From contig JANQDZ010000065.1 of assembly GCA_028278645.1 (NCBI GenBank), positions 1-64,000 of the forward strand: 64,000 nucleotides of DNA, in the 5' to 3' direction. The DNA is from Longimicrobiales bacterium. GTDB taxonomy: Bacteria; Gemmatimonadota; Gemmatimonadetes; Longimicrobiales; Gaopeijiaceae. The position numbers and the translations under genes were made by a program. This document shows positions 7,499-15,720 of this stretch, piece by piece (the first letter of the stretch is position 1; each line of letters opens with the position of its first letter). The notes below the pieces were generated by a model, which saw only the letters and a list, made by a program, of their open reading frames with translations, was not told the DNA's origin and did not search any database.

Positions 7499-8557
7499 TC
7501 ATTCGGCTGGGGGAGGTGGGCCTCCCTCGACCCTGTTCCTCCACTTTGATCGAAGGCCACGGGGATCCAGCTCTTCGTCCATGATCCGGGCCAGCTCCTC
7601 CTCGCGGCGCCACATGAACTCCAGGCCCCTGGCCTCAGCCTCCAAGGCCCTCCGCTCGACCCCCTCGTTAAGGGAGACTTCCAGGGCCACCGCCTGCGGG
7701 AAGGTCAGCTCCCTGAGAAATGGCCCGTCCCTGAGCACCGATTCCATGAAGGCGTCGGGAGACCCTGCCCCTTCCACCTCTCGGACGGCCTCTTCCACAG
7801 CTTTCTCCCCGGCCCCGGTGATGTTCTGATACGCCAGTACACGCCGTAGCACGCTCTCGGCCTCATAACCCTGAAGGTGATAGATCTTTTCGGGAGTCCA
7901 CGGGTCACACCGGGGACAGGGGACACCAAGGGCCAGCTGGCCATTCTCGTCCAGCGTCGGGCAGAACCACCACGAGAGGTCGAACCGAGCAGCCCGCAGA
8001 AAACTCCCGCATGACGGGCACTTCAACCGTCCAAACCAAGCCGCCCATCCAAACCGTCTCCACCGGAGCACCTCGGCGGTCATCCCTTCCTCGAAGCGGA
8101 CCTTGAAGTTCCGGTCCCCCAGGCCCACGCTCTCAGCCACGGCCGCCAATGCCCCGTAGGCGTAGGCGCTCAGCTTTGCGCCGGTGCTCCGGTATGCCTT
8201 CTCCCTCGTCAGGACGTCCCGTCCGTATCTCCACCACGCCCTTTCCTGAAGGGTGGCGTTCCCCACTTGAATGAGGATCATCTCGCCGATGGCCAGAAGG
8301 GTGATGTTCTCCGTTCGGACGAGGACCTGTCCCCTGTCCCGGGCCACCCTCTCCAGGGCAGAGAGGGCGCCGCCCTGGTCCTCGGGCGGCCAGAGATTCC
8401 AACGGTAACAGGAATCGCAAACCACCCAAATCCGACCTCGGCCAGAATCGAATGCCAGCCTCCATGCAGGCGGGAGGGTCCCGAACCGCCACCCGTCCGA
8501 GAAGGGTGTGTGGCAGAACAGACACCTCCGATAGCCCTTATTCTCCTTACCGCTCAC
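7499..8557 (-). CDS. Uncharacterised zinc-ribbon protein, paralogue of the 54888-55931 gene
   Basis: 352 residues from GTG 8557, chosen because GGAGGG (8567-8572) sits nine bases upstream and homology to the paralogue begins at residue 9; the frame is open to 8632. N-terminal zinc ribbon: C12-x2-C15-H, then C47-x2-C50 within GRIWVVCDSCYRWNL. Shared with the paralogue are RLAFDSxxGR, a VRTENI/WRYG block, an AVREVExAG block and a C-terminal ALEVxLNExxERRALExE helix ending in an acidic tail. This copy has an extra internal cysteine cluster (CPSC, FCP, CPRC) in place of the paralogue's membrane segment. I do not recognise the family and assign no function. Confidence 0.75.
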   Translation of the reverse strand: MSGKENKGYRRCLFCHTPFSDGWRFGTLPPAWRLAFDSGRGRIWVVCDSCYRWNLWPPEDQGGALSALERVARDRGQVLVRTENITLLAIGEMILIQVGNATLQERAWWRYGRDVLTREKAYRSTGAKLSAYAYGALAAVAESVGLGDRNFKVRFEEGMTAEVLRWRRFGWAAWFGRLKCPSCGSFLRAARFDLSWWFCPTLDENGQLALGVPCPRCDPWTPEKIYHLQGYEAESVLRRVLAYQNITGAGEKAVEEAVREVEGAGSPDAFMESVLRDGPFLRELTFPQAVALEVSLNEGVERRALEAEARGLEFMWRREEELARIMDEELDPRGLRSKWRNRVEGGPPPPAE

Positions 8558-8647
8558 GTCAACGATCCCTCCAACTATCCGCCCCGTGGTCTCTTCATGC
8601 GGGGGGCCCCGTGAGCCGCGGGGACCCACCATCGGCGTGCCCTCCCC

Positions 8648-9766
8648 TCAGCTGTCGGGAGATCCCTCCAGCAACCCATCCAGCGGCCTCGCCTCGGAGC
8701 CATTTTCCGTGCAAAGGGCATATTGATTCTCCCGGGCACCGTACATGGCCACACCGGCGTGCTCCCCCTTCTTGTTTAAGACGAAAAACCGGATGTCAAA
8801 GTTCGGCTCGCCCTGCTCGTTCAGGAGTCTGTGCTCGACGGTGTTCGATTTGATGCGCCGGAGTGCTTCCATCCCGGCGTCTTTCGGGTGTTTACCCTGC
8901 CGCATGAATTCGACGATCAGGAACGATGTGAGGTTGTACAGGTTCGCCTCTCCCCGGCCGGTGGACCCGGCGGCCCCCACGTCGTCGTCCACGTAAAGAC
9001 CCGCCCCGAGGATCGGCGAGTCCCCCACCCGGCCTGGAATCTTCCACGCCAGCCCGCTGGTCGTGGTGACGCCACAGATTTCCCCCTGGACATTGATGGC
9101 ATTGCAGTTGGTCGTGCCCCAGAAGGAATCGGCGTCCAGGAGTCCCTCCTTCACCATTTCCCTTCCCACGGAGTAGCCGATTCGGCTCCGTTTGACAGGA
9201 TCCAAGAAGTGTTCCGGATCGATTCGCCTCTTCCACTCCAACCATCGCTCCCTGGATCTGGGGGTGTTCAAGTCATCCTCGATCTGGAACCCGAGCTGGC
9301 GAGCGAAATTCTGGGCTCCCTCTCCCACCAGAAGATGATGATCCGTGTTTTCCATCACGGCCTTCGCCACCAGGGACGGAGTCCTCACGCCCTCGAGGGA
9401 AGCCACACCCCCGGCCTGCTTCTTCGGTCCGTGCATGCAGCAGGCGTCCAACTGGACCACCCCGTCGGCGTTGGGAAGCCCCCCATATCCGATCCCTGAC
9501 TCTTCCGGATCGAGCTCCGGGATATTCACGCCAGCCATGAGGGCGTCCAACACGTCCTCGCCGGCTGTGATTCCGCGGAAAGCTCTCTCTACCGAGTTTT
9601 CCGGGCCTCCGTTTTTGTAGCGGTAGCCGCTTATGTCCGAGACCACCAGAGGCCGGACTCTCCCGGATGGATGGACGGCAGGTGCTCCCAGGATAGCAGC
9701 GGGTGTTGCAGCTACCACCCCCGTCGCCACCGACGCCGCTACGAACTCTCTTCGACTGATTCCCAT
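8648..9766 (-). CDS. Tat-exported glycosylasparaginase-type Ntn-hydrolase
   Basis: 372 residues. The start SRREFVAASVATGVVAA is a twin-arginine signal, so the enzyme is folded before export. The mature part matches N4-(beta-N-acetylglucosaminyl)-L-asparaginase: LDACCMHGP near the substrate pocket, then WGTTNCNAINV where the second Thr is the expected autocatalytic cleavage site and nucleophile, then TSGLAWKIPGRVGDSPI and GAGLYVDDDVGAAGSTGRGE. The usual (H/G)DT before the nucleophile reads GTT, so the preceding Asp is replaced by Thr. The family splits Asn-linked sugars or isoaspartyl-type amide bonds; the substrate here is not known. It stands alone, 90 bases upstream of the zinc-ribbon gene. 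Confidence 0.85.
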   Translation of the reverse strand: MGISRREFVAASVATGVVAATPAAILGAPAVHPSGRVRPLVVSDISGYRYKNGGPENSVERAFRGITAGEDVLDALMAGVNIPELDPEESGIGYGGLPNADGVVQLDACCMHGPKKQAGGVASLEGVRTPSLVAKAVMENTDHHLLVGEGAQNFARQLGFQIEDDLNTPRSRERWLEWKRRIDPEHFLDPVKRSRIGYSVGREMVKEGLLDADSFWGTTNCNAINVQGEICGVTTTSGLAWKIPGRVGDSPILGAGLYVDDDVGAAGSTGRGEANLYNLTSFLIVEFMRQGKHPKDAGMEALRRIKSNTVEHRLLNEQGEPNFDIRFFVLNKKGEHAGVAMYGARENQYALCTENGSEARPLDGLLEGSPDS

Positions 9767-9872
9767 CTCACCTCCAGAAGATTGATCATCCTGTGAACGA
9801 CCCAGTCCCCTTTACCGCCCAACCTTTTCCATCCATCCTTCTGGGTCCCCACAAGGAGCCCAAATTTCGGTT

Positions 9873-10655
9873 ATGGAAAGCCTAGCTTCGATCCTGGCCA
9901 TCAACCTCGGCACGGCCTGCGTCCTGATGGCCATAGTCTGGATGGTAAGCGTCCGGATCGAAGACGCCAGCATCGTCGACATCGTGTGGGGCGCCGCCGG
10001 CGCCCTTCTGGCCATCACCTCGTTCATTATGGCGAACGGTGATCCCTCCCGGAAACTCCTGGTCGCCAGCATGACCGTGTTGTGGGGTACCCGTCTAGCC
10101 GTGCATATCGGTGCGAGGAGGTGGGGGAAGGGCGAGGACTTCCGGTATGCCGCCATGCGGGCCAACCGTCCGGAGACCTTCCCTCGCCGGAGCCTCCTGA
10201 CCGTCTTCCTCCTCCAGGCCTTCCTCATCTGGACCGTCAGCCTCCCGGCCCAGGTGGCGCAGGTTCCGCCCGTACCCCGCGGACTCACTGCCTTAGATCT
10301 CGCAGGGCTGTTGGTGTGGGTGGTCGGGTTCGGATTCGAATCGGTATCGGACCGTCAACTTCGCCGCTTCCTGGCCGACCCGAAGAATGAAGGGAAGGTC
10401 ATGGACAAAGGCCTATGGAGATACTCCCGACATCCCAACTACTTCGGCGATTCTCTCATATGGTGGGGACTCTTCTTGGTGGCCGCTGCGACGCCCGGTG
10501 GGTGGATCACCGTCTTCAGCCCAATCCTCATGACCTTCCTCCTCATGAAGGTCTCGGGAGTCCCCATGCTGGAAAGGGCACTGGCCGAGCGCCGGGAAGG
10601 ATACCGTGAGTACATGGAGCGGACGAACTCCTTCTTCCCCTGGCCCCCTCGATAG
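9873..10655 (+). CDS. DUF1295 membrane protein (steroid 5-alpha-reductase-like fold)
   Basis: 260 residues with about seven hydrophobic helices. The C-terminal signature LWRYSRHPNYFGDSLIWWGLF is the conserved DUF1295 / isoprenylcysteine methyltransferase-like motif, which lines a cofactor site in the steroid reductase superfamily. The N-terminal part carries DASIVDIVWG, also typical. Members are NADPH- or SAM-linked membrane enzymes acting on lipids or steroids, but most bacterial ones have no assigned substrate. It is a single gene, divergent from the asparaginase gene and convergent with the small membrane gene after it. Confidence 0.87.
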   Translation: MESLASILAINLGTACVLMAIVWMVSVRIEDASIVDIVWGAAGALLAITSFIMANGDPSRKLLVASMTVLWGTRLAVHIGARRWGKGEDFRYAAMRANRPETFPRRSLLTVFLLQAFLIWTVSLPAQVAQVPPVPRGLTALDLAGLLVWVVGFGFESVSDRQLRRFLADPKNEGKVMDKGLWRYSRHPNYFGDSLIWWGLFLVAAATPGGWITVFSPILMTFLLMKVSGVPMLERALAERREGYREYMERTNSFFPWPPR

Positions 10656-10703
10656 AGAGCCCGGCCGGAACCGACCAACCACCAAAAGCGACCCGAACGG
10701 CGG

Positions 10704-11006
10704 TCAGGGCCGCGGGTCTTCAGCCACCAGGGCTTCCAGATCCTCCCGGGCCTCTTCCAGCATCCTGTGCTGGCGTCGAGTGAGGATCGCCGAGAATAGA
10801 ATCAGGCACGCCAGAAGGCCCAGTCCGACCCAGGCTCTGACAACGAGGTCCTGCCTCCCAGCCTCTCGGGCCAGAAGCAACGCCTGGATCAACACCAGGC
10901 CGAACACCAAGGAAACCACCAAGACCGCACCCAGGACGATCTTGCCCGAACGCTTCGACCGGCGTATCCGCAGGTCCAGCCTCTTCAGCCTGGGTGGGTC
11001 GGCCAT
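10704..11006 (-). CDS. Small two-helix membrane protein downstream of ilvE
   Basis: 100 residues. A basic N-terminus (RLKRLDLRIRRSKRSGK) is followed by two hydrophobic segments at about 24-46 and 59-76, then an acidic helical tail. It begins three bases after the ilvE stop codon, so it is almost certainly cotranscribed with and translationally linked to ilvE. No family is recognised and nothing ties it to amino-acid metabolism except position. Confidence 0.65.
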   Translation of the reverse strand: MADPPRLKRLDLRIRRSKRSGKIVLGAVLVVSLVFGLVLIQALLLAREAGRQDLVVRAWVGLGLLACLILFSAILTRRQHRMLEEAREDLEALVAEDPRP

Positions 11007-11009
11007 GGG

Positions 11010-11939
11010 TCAGAACACAGGGTCCAGCCAGCCCCACTCGTCCGGCGCCTCACCTCGGACAGTCTCAAGGAACCGTTTCTGGATGGATAGCGTCACAGGC
11101 CCGGCCCTCCCCTCTCCAACCACGATCTTGTCCACGCTCCGGATGGGGGTGACTTCGGAGGCCGTGCCGGTGAAGAAGAGCTCGTCGGCAGTATAGAGAG
11201 CCTCCCGGGCCACCAGCCCCTCCCTTACCTCGATTCCCAGATCCCTGGCAATATTGATCACGCTGTCACGGGTGATCCCAGTGAGGTTGGTTCCATCCAG
11301 GAAGGGGGTCAGGAGAGCTCCGTCCCGTACCAGGAATACGTTCTGGCCGCTTCCTTCCGAAATGAGGCCATTGGGGCCCACGGCGATGGCCTCCACATAC
11401 CCGTTGGCCATTGCCTCCATCTTCATGAGCTGGGCCGCGTTGTAGTGGCCCGCAGCCTTCGATTGAACGGGGAACGTATTGGGGTGGGCCCGCATCCAGC
11501 TGGAAACGCAGACGTCCACCCCTCGTTCCAGCGCCCCTTCCCCCAGATAGGTCCCCCAGGGCCATGCGCAGATGTAGGTCTCCACAGGGCTGGCTGACGG
11601 ATCCAGCCCCGCCGACCCGTAGCCACGGATGACCATTGGGCGGATATAGCAATCTTTGAGCTCGTTTTTCCGGACGACCTCCCGGCAGGCTTCCGTGAGC
11701 TCCTCGAGGCTCCGCTCGGGGGCCATCCGATAGATCTTGCAGGAGTCGAGGAGCCGCCTCATGTGAGGGCCCAGGCGAAAGATGGCGGGCCCGGACGGAG
11801 TATCGTAGCAACGGATCCCTTCGAAAACAGACGACCCGAACTGGACCGCCAGACTGAGGATATGTGTCTTGGCGTCTGCCCAGGGGACAAACTCGCCGTC
11901 CTTCCAGATCCAGTCAGCCCCCGTCAGTCCTGTGGACAT
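11010..11939 (-). CDS. ilvE: Branched-chain amino acid aminotransferase
   Basis: 309 residues, the usual length for IlvE. Class IV PLP aminotransferase features: ILSLAVQFGSSVFEGIRCY near the N-terminus, KAAGHYNAAQLMK containing the PLP lysine region, ISEGSGQNVFLV binding the cofactor phosphate and GITRDSVINIA downstream. It transfers the amino group between glutamate and the 2-oxo acids of valine, leucine and isoleucine in the cytoplasm. A 75-base gap with a strong hairpin separates it from the SDR gene upstream. The small membrane gene follows after three bases. No other branched-chain synthesis gene is in view. Confidence 0.93.
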   Translation of the reverse strand: MSTGLTGADWIWKDGEFVPWADAKTHILSLAVQFGSSVFEGIRCYDTPSGPAIFRLGPHMRRLLDSCKIYRMAPERSLEELTEACREVVRKNELKDCYIRPMVIRGYGSAGLDPSASPVETYICAWPWGTYLGEGALERGVDVCVSSWMRAHPNTFPVQSKAAGHYNAAQLMKMEAMANGYVEAIAVGPNGLISEGSGQNVFLVRDGALLTPFLDGTNLTGITRDSVINIARDLGIEVREGLVAREALYTADELFFTGTASEVTPIRSVDKIVVGEGRAGPVTLSIQKRFLETVRGEAPDEWGWLDPVF

Positions 11940-11977
11940 GGTTCTCTCCTGATTCGCCCTGAACCGGTGTTACGTCA

Positions 11978-11996
11978 GGGGAGCGAGCCGCTCCCC
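11978..11996. other. Perfect 8-bp hairpin between the SDR gene and ilvE
   Basis: GGGGAGCG, loop AGC, CGCTCCCC. No T tract follows on the minus strand, the strand of both flanking genes, so it is either a weak terminator after the SDR gene or structure in the ilvE leader, about 40 bases upstream of the ilvE start. Confidence 0.45.
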
Positions 11997-12013
11997 CTTT
12001 CTGCTCAGTGATG

Positions 12014-12802
12014 TTAAAAAAGGGACTTGATCCAGCCACCGTCCACTGGAATGGACTGGGCCGTGATATAGCTCGCCTGTTCGGAGGCCAGAAAAGCAAC
12101 CAGGGATGCCGGCTCATCGGGTTCCCCTACCCTCCCCATGGGAATCTCGCCATGCCAGGTTTCCCAAATATCCTCAGGCTCCACGCCTTTTATCTCGGCT
12201 CGTCTCATGGCCAGCTCCGTGAGGCGATCGGTCCGGGTGAAACCCGGGAGGACGTTGTTCACGGTGATCCCGTCCTTGGCAGTCTCCGTGGCCAAGGTTC
12301 TGGCAAATCCCGTCACCGCCGCACGGACCGCGTTGGACAGAATGAGGTTGTCGGACGGCTGTTTGACCGCGATGGAGGTGACGTTGATGATCCGACCCCA
12401 GCCACGCGCACGCATGCCCGGCAACACCCCCCGAACCAGGTTGAGGACACTGAACAGGTTTTGCCGCACAGCCTGTTCCCACACCTCGGGCGTATGGGCC
12501 TCAAAAGGGCCGGCCGGCGGACCGCCGGTGTTCGTTACCAGGACGTCCACACGCCCGAAGCTGTCATGGGCCAGGGAAACCACCCGTTCCACCCCAGCCG
12601 GATCGGTCAGATCGGCCGGAGTTGCCTGAACTCGTGATCCCGCCGCCTCCAGCTCCGCCTGTACCTCGCGCAAGGAACTTTCGGTTCGCGCGCAGATAAC
12701 GAGGTCCATTCCCTCGGCGGCGAGGGCTTTTGCCACGGCCCTCCCGATCCCGGCGCTTGAGGCCGCAGCAAGAGCCACCTTCCCTTTCAGTCCGAAATCC
12801 AT
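12014..12802 (-). CDS. Short-chain dehydrogenase/reductase (FabG-like)
   Basis: 262 residues of a classical SDR. The cofactor loop is AASSAGIGRAVAKALAAEG (the GxxxGxG motif is degenerate at its first Gly), followed by NTGGPPAGP in place of NNAG and a DLTD motif at the adenine ring. In the catalytic Ser-Tyr-Lys region the usual YxxxK is replaced by QPSDNLILSNAV, so the Tyr is not evident while INVTSIA carries the Ser. The C-terminus SYITAQSIPVDGGW is typical. This variant, with GGPPxGP and lacking the Tyr, is a known SDR subgroup of uncertain chemistry. It follows the cupin gene by 43 bases, so the two probably form an operon. Confidence 0.83.
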   Translation of the reverse strand: MDFGLKGKVALAAASSAGIGRAVAKALAAEGMDLVICARTESSLREVQAELEAAGSRVQATPADLTDPAGVERVVSLAHDSFGRVDVLVTNTGGPPAGPFEAHTPEVWEQAVRQNLFSVLNLVRGVLPGMRARGWGRIINVTSIAVKQPSDNLILSNAVRAAVTGFARTLATETAKDGITVNNVLPGFTRTDRLTELAMRRAEIKGVEPEDIWETWHGEIPMGRVGEPDEPASLVAFLASEQASYITAQSIPVDGGWIKSLF

Positions 12803-12845
12803 TGTCTGCTCCTGAGTCCCGGAATGTGTCCGAAGTACCTAGGCC

Positions 12846-13217
12846 TCACCTCCGGAAGTAATCGTCGGTCCCGTCGAGCCAGTCCTGCCGAGGCGGGCTG
12901 AAAACATCTACGTCCAGGCAGTCCTCGAGGGCTTCGGCCTGATGAGGAACCATGGACGGGATGTGCAGCACCTCCCCGGCCCGGAGGACCAGCTCCTCCT
13001 TGCCCTCGCCGATCCAGAACTTGAGGGTACCCTGGAGAAGGTAGGTGATCTGCTCGTTCTCGTGTGAGTGCATGGGGACCACGGCCCCCTTTTCGAGGAA
13101 AACCTGGGCCAACATGGCTCGTTCTCCCGAAATCACCTTCCGCTGGATGACGTCGGTGACCCTCTCTTTTTCCATTTTGTCCCAAACGAAATGTCTCACT
13201 CCGCCGGTTCCGGACAT
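12846..13217 (-). CDS. Single-domain cupin protein
   Basis: 123 residues from ATG 13217, preceded by a strong AAGGGGGGG site; the longer frame to 13289 has no comparable signal. Cupin motif 1 is VPMHSHENEQITYLLQG (two His, Glu and Gln positions for metal) and motif 2 is LHIPSMVPHQAEALEDC with the final His ligand. Such small cupins bind Fe, Mn or Ni and act as dioxygenases, isomerases or sensors; no substrate can be inferred. It lies just upstream of the SDR gene on the same strand and is divergent from the unrecognised gene at 13402. Confidence 0.85.
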   Translation of the reverse strand: MSGTGGVRHFVWDKMEKERVTDVIQRKVISGERAMLAQVFLEKGAVVPMHSHENEQITYLLQGTLKFWIGEGKEELVLRAGEVLHIPSMVPHQAEALEDCLDVDVFSPPRQDWLDGTDDYFRR

Positions 13218-13401
13218 CGTCCCCCCCTTGTGGTTTTCGAAGAAAGCCCCGAAGAAGCTGAATAACGGCCGGTTCCGGGCAACTAGCAAGCCCCTTCACC
13301 AAGAAAGGTACGGGAGTTGCGGTAGATGGCGGAGCAAGTTGATCTGTGACCCCGGGTTCTCACGGACCTGGGGGGCATTTCGTCTCGACGAGAGGCAGAC
13401 C

Positions 13402-14370
13402 GTGTCAGCTCAGGCCATACCCACTGATCGTGCCCTTGAACTGGTCTTGGACAGACTAGGGTGGGTCAGGGATTATGGCATCTGGCCCCACGGACCCCGG
13501 GACCTCTGGACCGACGCCCTGGGTGTCATTTGCTTGACGTCCCTCCATCATACCCTCAAAGAGGACTGGGTACTTGCCGAGGCGGAATGGGTGGCCCAGG
13601 AGGTGGACCGGGTCTTGGGCAGGAGGAAGGGAATCCGGACAGCGGAAAGGGTGGACGGACAAGGGCAAACCTTCCGATCCTTGGCCCTGTGGGTATATGC
13701 GCTCCACAGATTAGGCCAGGTCCTCCCCCAATACCGCCATAGGGCCCTGGCTCTGGTCAGGGAGATCCATGCCCCCTTCGTCCGGCCTGGAGCGGGGATC
13801 ATCCCTCGAATGAAGGAGGACCTCTCTCACCCCTTCCCAGGCTCTGGGCCCGGCTTGTTGGAAGTCTTCTTGGGTCTGGCCGTGTATCGCCAGGTGGGGG
13901 AACACGCGTTGCGACCCGAAATCGAAGAGCTGGAGGGCATGGTGCTGAAGAGCTACCAGTCCCTGGCTCCTGATCACGGGGTAGATTTGGGGCTTCTCCT
14001 CTGGATCACCCACTTCTTCCCTGATGAAACCTGGGCGATGGCCCTCCGGGAACGGGCTCTGACCGCCATGGACAGCCGTTGGGTAGACCCCCCGGGGTAT
14101 TTCCGCCGGAACCTTCCCGAACCCTGGGACGGACCGGTGCGATCCAATCGTTTGGCCCTCAGCAACTTCAGCGCTTCCATCGGCCTTCAAGCTCAGGGGG
14201 TATGGGACACCCGCGTGAAACGGCTCCACCAATACTTCCTGGAAGAGTACCGGTGGGAAACCGACATGGATGATGCCCTGGCCCCGATCCTCCTCTGCAT
14301 CTCGCTCAGGCCCGGACTGTTCTTCTCGGACCAGGCCAACTCAGACCTTCCTCCGGCCCCCGCCCTTTAA
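13402..14370 (+). CDS. Unrecognised alpha-helical protein, possibly an alpha/alpha-toroid
   Basis: 322 residues from GTG 13402 with GAGAGG six bases upstream; the open frame extends to 13045 but that part is antisense to the cupin gene. No signal peptide or membrane helix. The sequence is almost entirely amphipathic helices with regularly spaced Trp, Tyr and His, for example GIWPHGPRDLWTDALG, TFRSLALWVYALHRLG and GYFRRNLPEPWDGPVRSN. This recalls the alpha/alpha-barrel shape of some glycosidases, terpene cyclases and epimerases, but no catalytic motif was recognised and I assign no function. Its last 30 bases overlap the convergent DUF2784 gene. Confidence 0.65.
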   Translation: MSAQAIPTDRALELVLDRLGWVRDYGIWPHGPRDLWTDALGVICLTSLHHTLKEDWVLAEAEWVAQEVDRVLGRRKGIRTAERVDGQGQTFRSLALWVYALHRLGQVLPQYRHRALALVREIHAPFVRPGAGIIPRMKEDLSHPFPGSGPGLLEVFLGLAVYRQVGEHALRPEIEELEGMVLKSYQSLAPDHGVDLGLLLWITHFFPDETWAMALRERALTAMDSRWVDPPGYFRRNLPEPWDGPVRSNRLALSNFSASIGLQAQGVWDTRVKRLHQYFLEEYRWETDMDDALAPILLCISLRPGLFFSDQANSDLPPAPAL

Positions 14371-14730
14371 ACGCCTGCCCCTCCAAACCAGGGCTCCGTA
14401 CAGAAGAAGGTTCACCAAACCCACGGCGATCCCGAGTTGGACTTGCATTTCCCGAGTCAGTCCGGACGGATAGAGGATCGGGATGAGGTAGTGCTCAACG
14501 AAGCCTCCCTCATATCCGGCCTCCCCACCCAGGCGCCGGAAACGGACCTCCAGGGGCGTGAGGGGACAAACGCGGCCTGAGAGTTCTATAAAAACGCCCC
14601 ACACCGCCGCCGGGAGGTGGAAGAACGGCACCCACCGCCGCCAAAACGCCAGCGCCCCCCCGAAGACCACGAAGAGGACGAAGGCCAGATGGACGGCCAC
14701 GAGAAGGTCGGCGAGAATGCGGTAGGTCAT
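14341..14730 (-). CDS. DUF2784 family membrane protein
   Basis: 129 residues from ATG 14730. It opens with RILADLLVAVHLAFVLFVVFGG, continues with a FHLPAAVWGVFIELSGRVCPLTPLE segment and ends with helix 4 and a basic tail. The combination of an early H-x-x-F-V helix and a G-x-x-CPLT-x-LE stretch is the DUF2784 pattern. Four membrane helices; role unknown in all members I can recall. It converges on the preceding gene with a 30-base overlap and is divergent from the SDR gene at 14933. Confidence 0.8.
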   Translation of the reverse strand: MTYRILADLLVAVHLAFVLFVVFGGALAFWRRWVPFFHLPAAVWGVFIELSGRVCPLTPLEVRFRRLGGEAGYEGGFVEHYLIPILYPSGLTREMQVQLGIAVGLVNLLLYGALVWRGRRLKGGGRRKV

Positions 14731-14932
14731 GGGCCCTAGAAGGGTGTCGCTGAAAGTGGGCGAGCCGTCATCCTGAAGATTCACCTCTTTTCGGCGAGGA
14801 GCCAGGATTGTGATCCGGGAACCAACCTGACCCCGTCGCGCTTGTGATATGGAAGCTCTCATGGGACATTGTGTCGTCCTCCTGCGGGGCGACCCCCGGA
14901 ACCCGTTTCGATCCCGTAACCCCCACCCAGAC

Positions 14933-15718
14933 ATGACGATCATGAACCGTATCAAGGGAAAGACCGTCCTCATCACCGGCGCTTCCTCGGGAATCGGAGA
15001 AGCCTCCGCCCGGTCCTTCGCCTCCTACGGAGCGAACCTCATTCTCTGTGCCCGACGAGAGGAGAGGTTGGTCCAGATGAAAGAGGAGCTGGAGACGGAA
15101 CACGAGATCTCCGTCCGAATTCGAGGCCTCGACGTCCGTGAGCGGGAGGCGGTTGAAGCGTTCGCCAGGGAACTTGTTGCGGAAAAAACCGTACCCGATG
15201 TCCTGGTGAACAACGCAGGGAAGGCCCTGGGCCTGCATCTCCTCCACGAAGGACTGGTGGAAGATTGGGAGGAAATGCTCGATACGAACGTAAAAGGCCT
15301 CCTCTACATGACCAGGTCCATCCTCCCGGCAATGGTGGAAAGGGACTCGGGGCACATTGTAAATATCGGGAGTGTCGCAGGGCACCAGGTGTATCAGAAA
15401 GGTGCCGTCTACAACGCGTCGAAGTTCGCCGTGAAGGCGCTGAACGAAGGAATGGCCCTGGACCTCCTGGGCACAGGAATCAGGGTAACAAGTATCGATC
15501 CCGGGTTGGTGGAAACGGAATTTTCAAAAGTCCGGTTCCATGGTGACGAGGAGCGAGCCGAGACGGTGTATGAGGGTTACACCCCCCTGACCGGCGACGA
15601 CATCGCGGACATAATCACCTTTGTAGTGAACACCCCTGAACACGTGAACATCCTGGACTTAATAGTCCTTCCCACCGCACAGCGGAGCGCCCACATGGTG
15701 CACAAGGAAACGTCGTAG
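14933..15718 (+). CDS. Short-chain dehydrogenase/reductase (YdfG-like)
   Basis: 261 residues from ATG 14933; the frame is open to 14849 but similarity to SDRs starts at the chosen Met and neither start has a strong ribosome-binding site. Cofactor loop TGASSGIGEASARSFA, then CARREERL (NADP-preferring Arg), LVNNAGKALG, catalytic Ser in NIGSVAGHQVYQ and YNASKFAVKALN with Tyr and Lys. All catalytic residues are present. The closest recalled relatives are NADP-dependent 3-hydroxy acid or serine dehydrogenases (YdfG group). The stop is two bases before the MFS start, so the two genes form an operon. Confidence 0.88.
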   Translation: MTIMNRIKGKTVLITGASSGIGEASARSFASYGANLILCARREERLVQMKEELETEHEISVRIRGLDVREREAVEAFARELVAEKTVPDVLVNNAGKALGLHLLHEGLVEDWEEMLDTNVKGLLYMTRSILPAMVERDSGHIVNIGSVAGHQVYQKGAVYNASKFAVKALNEGMALDLLGTGIRVTSIDPGLVETEFSKVRFHGDEERAETVYEGYTPLTGDDIADIITFVVNTPEHVNILDLIVLPTAQRSAHMVHKETS

Positions 15719-15720
15719 GG

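Noticed and set aside
13045-13401. Upstream extension of the unrecognised protein at 13402
   Set aside because: This part is antisense to the cupin gene and lacks a ribosome-binding site; GTG 13402 has a good one.
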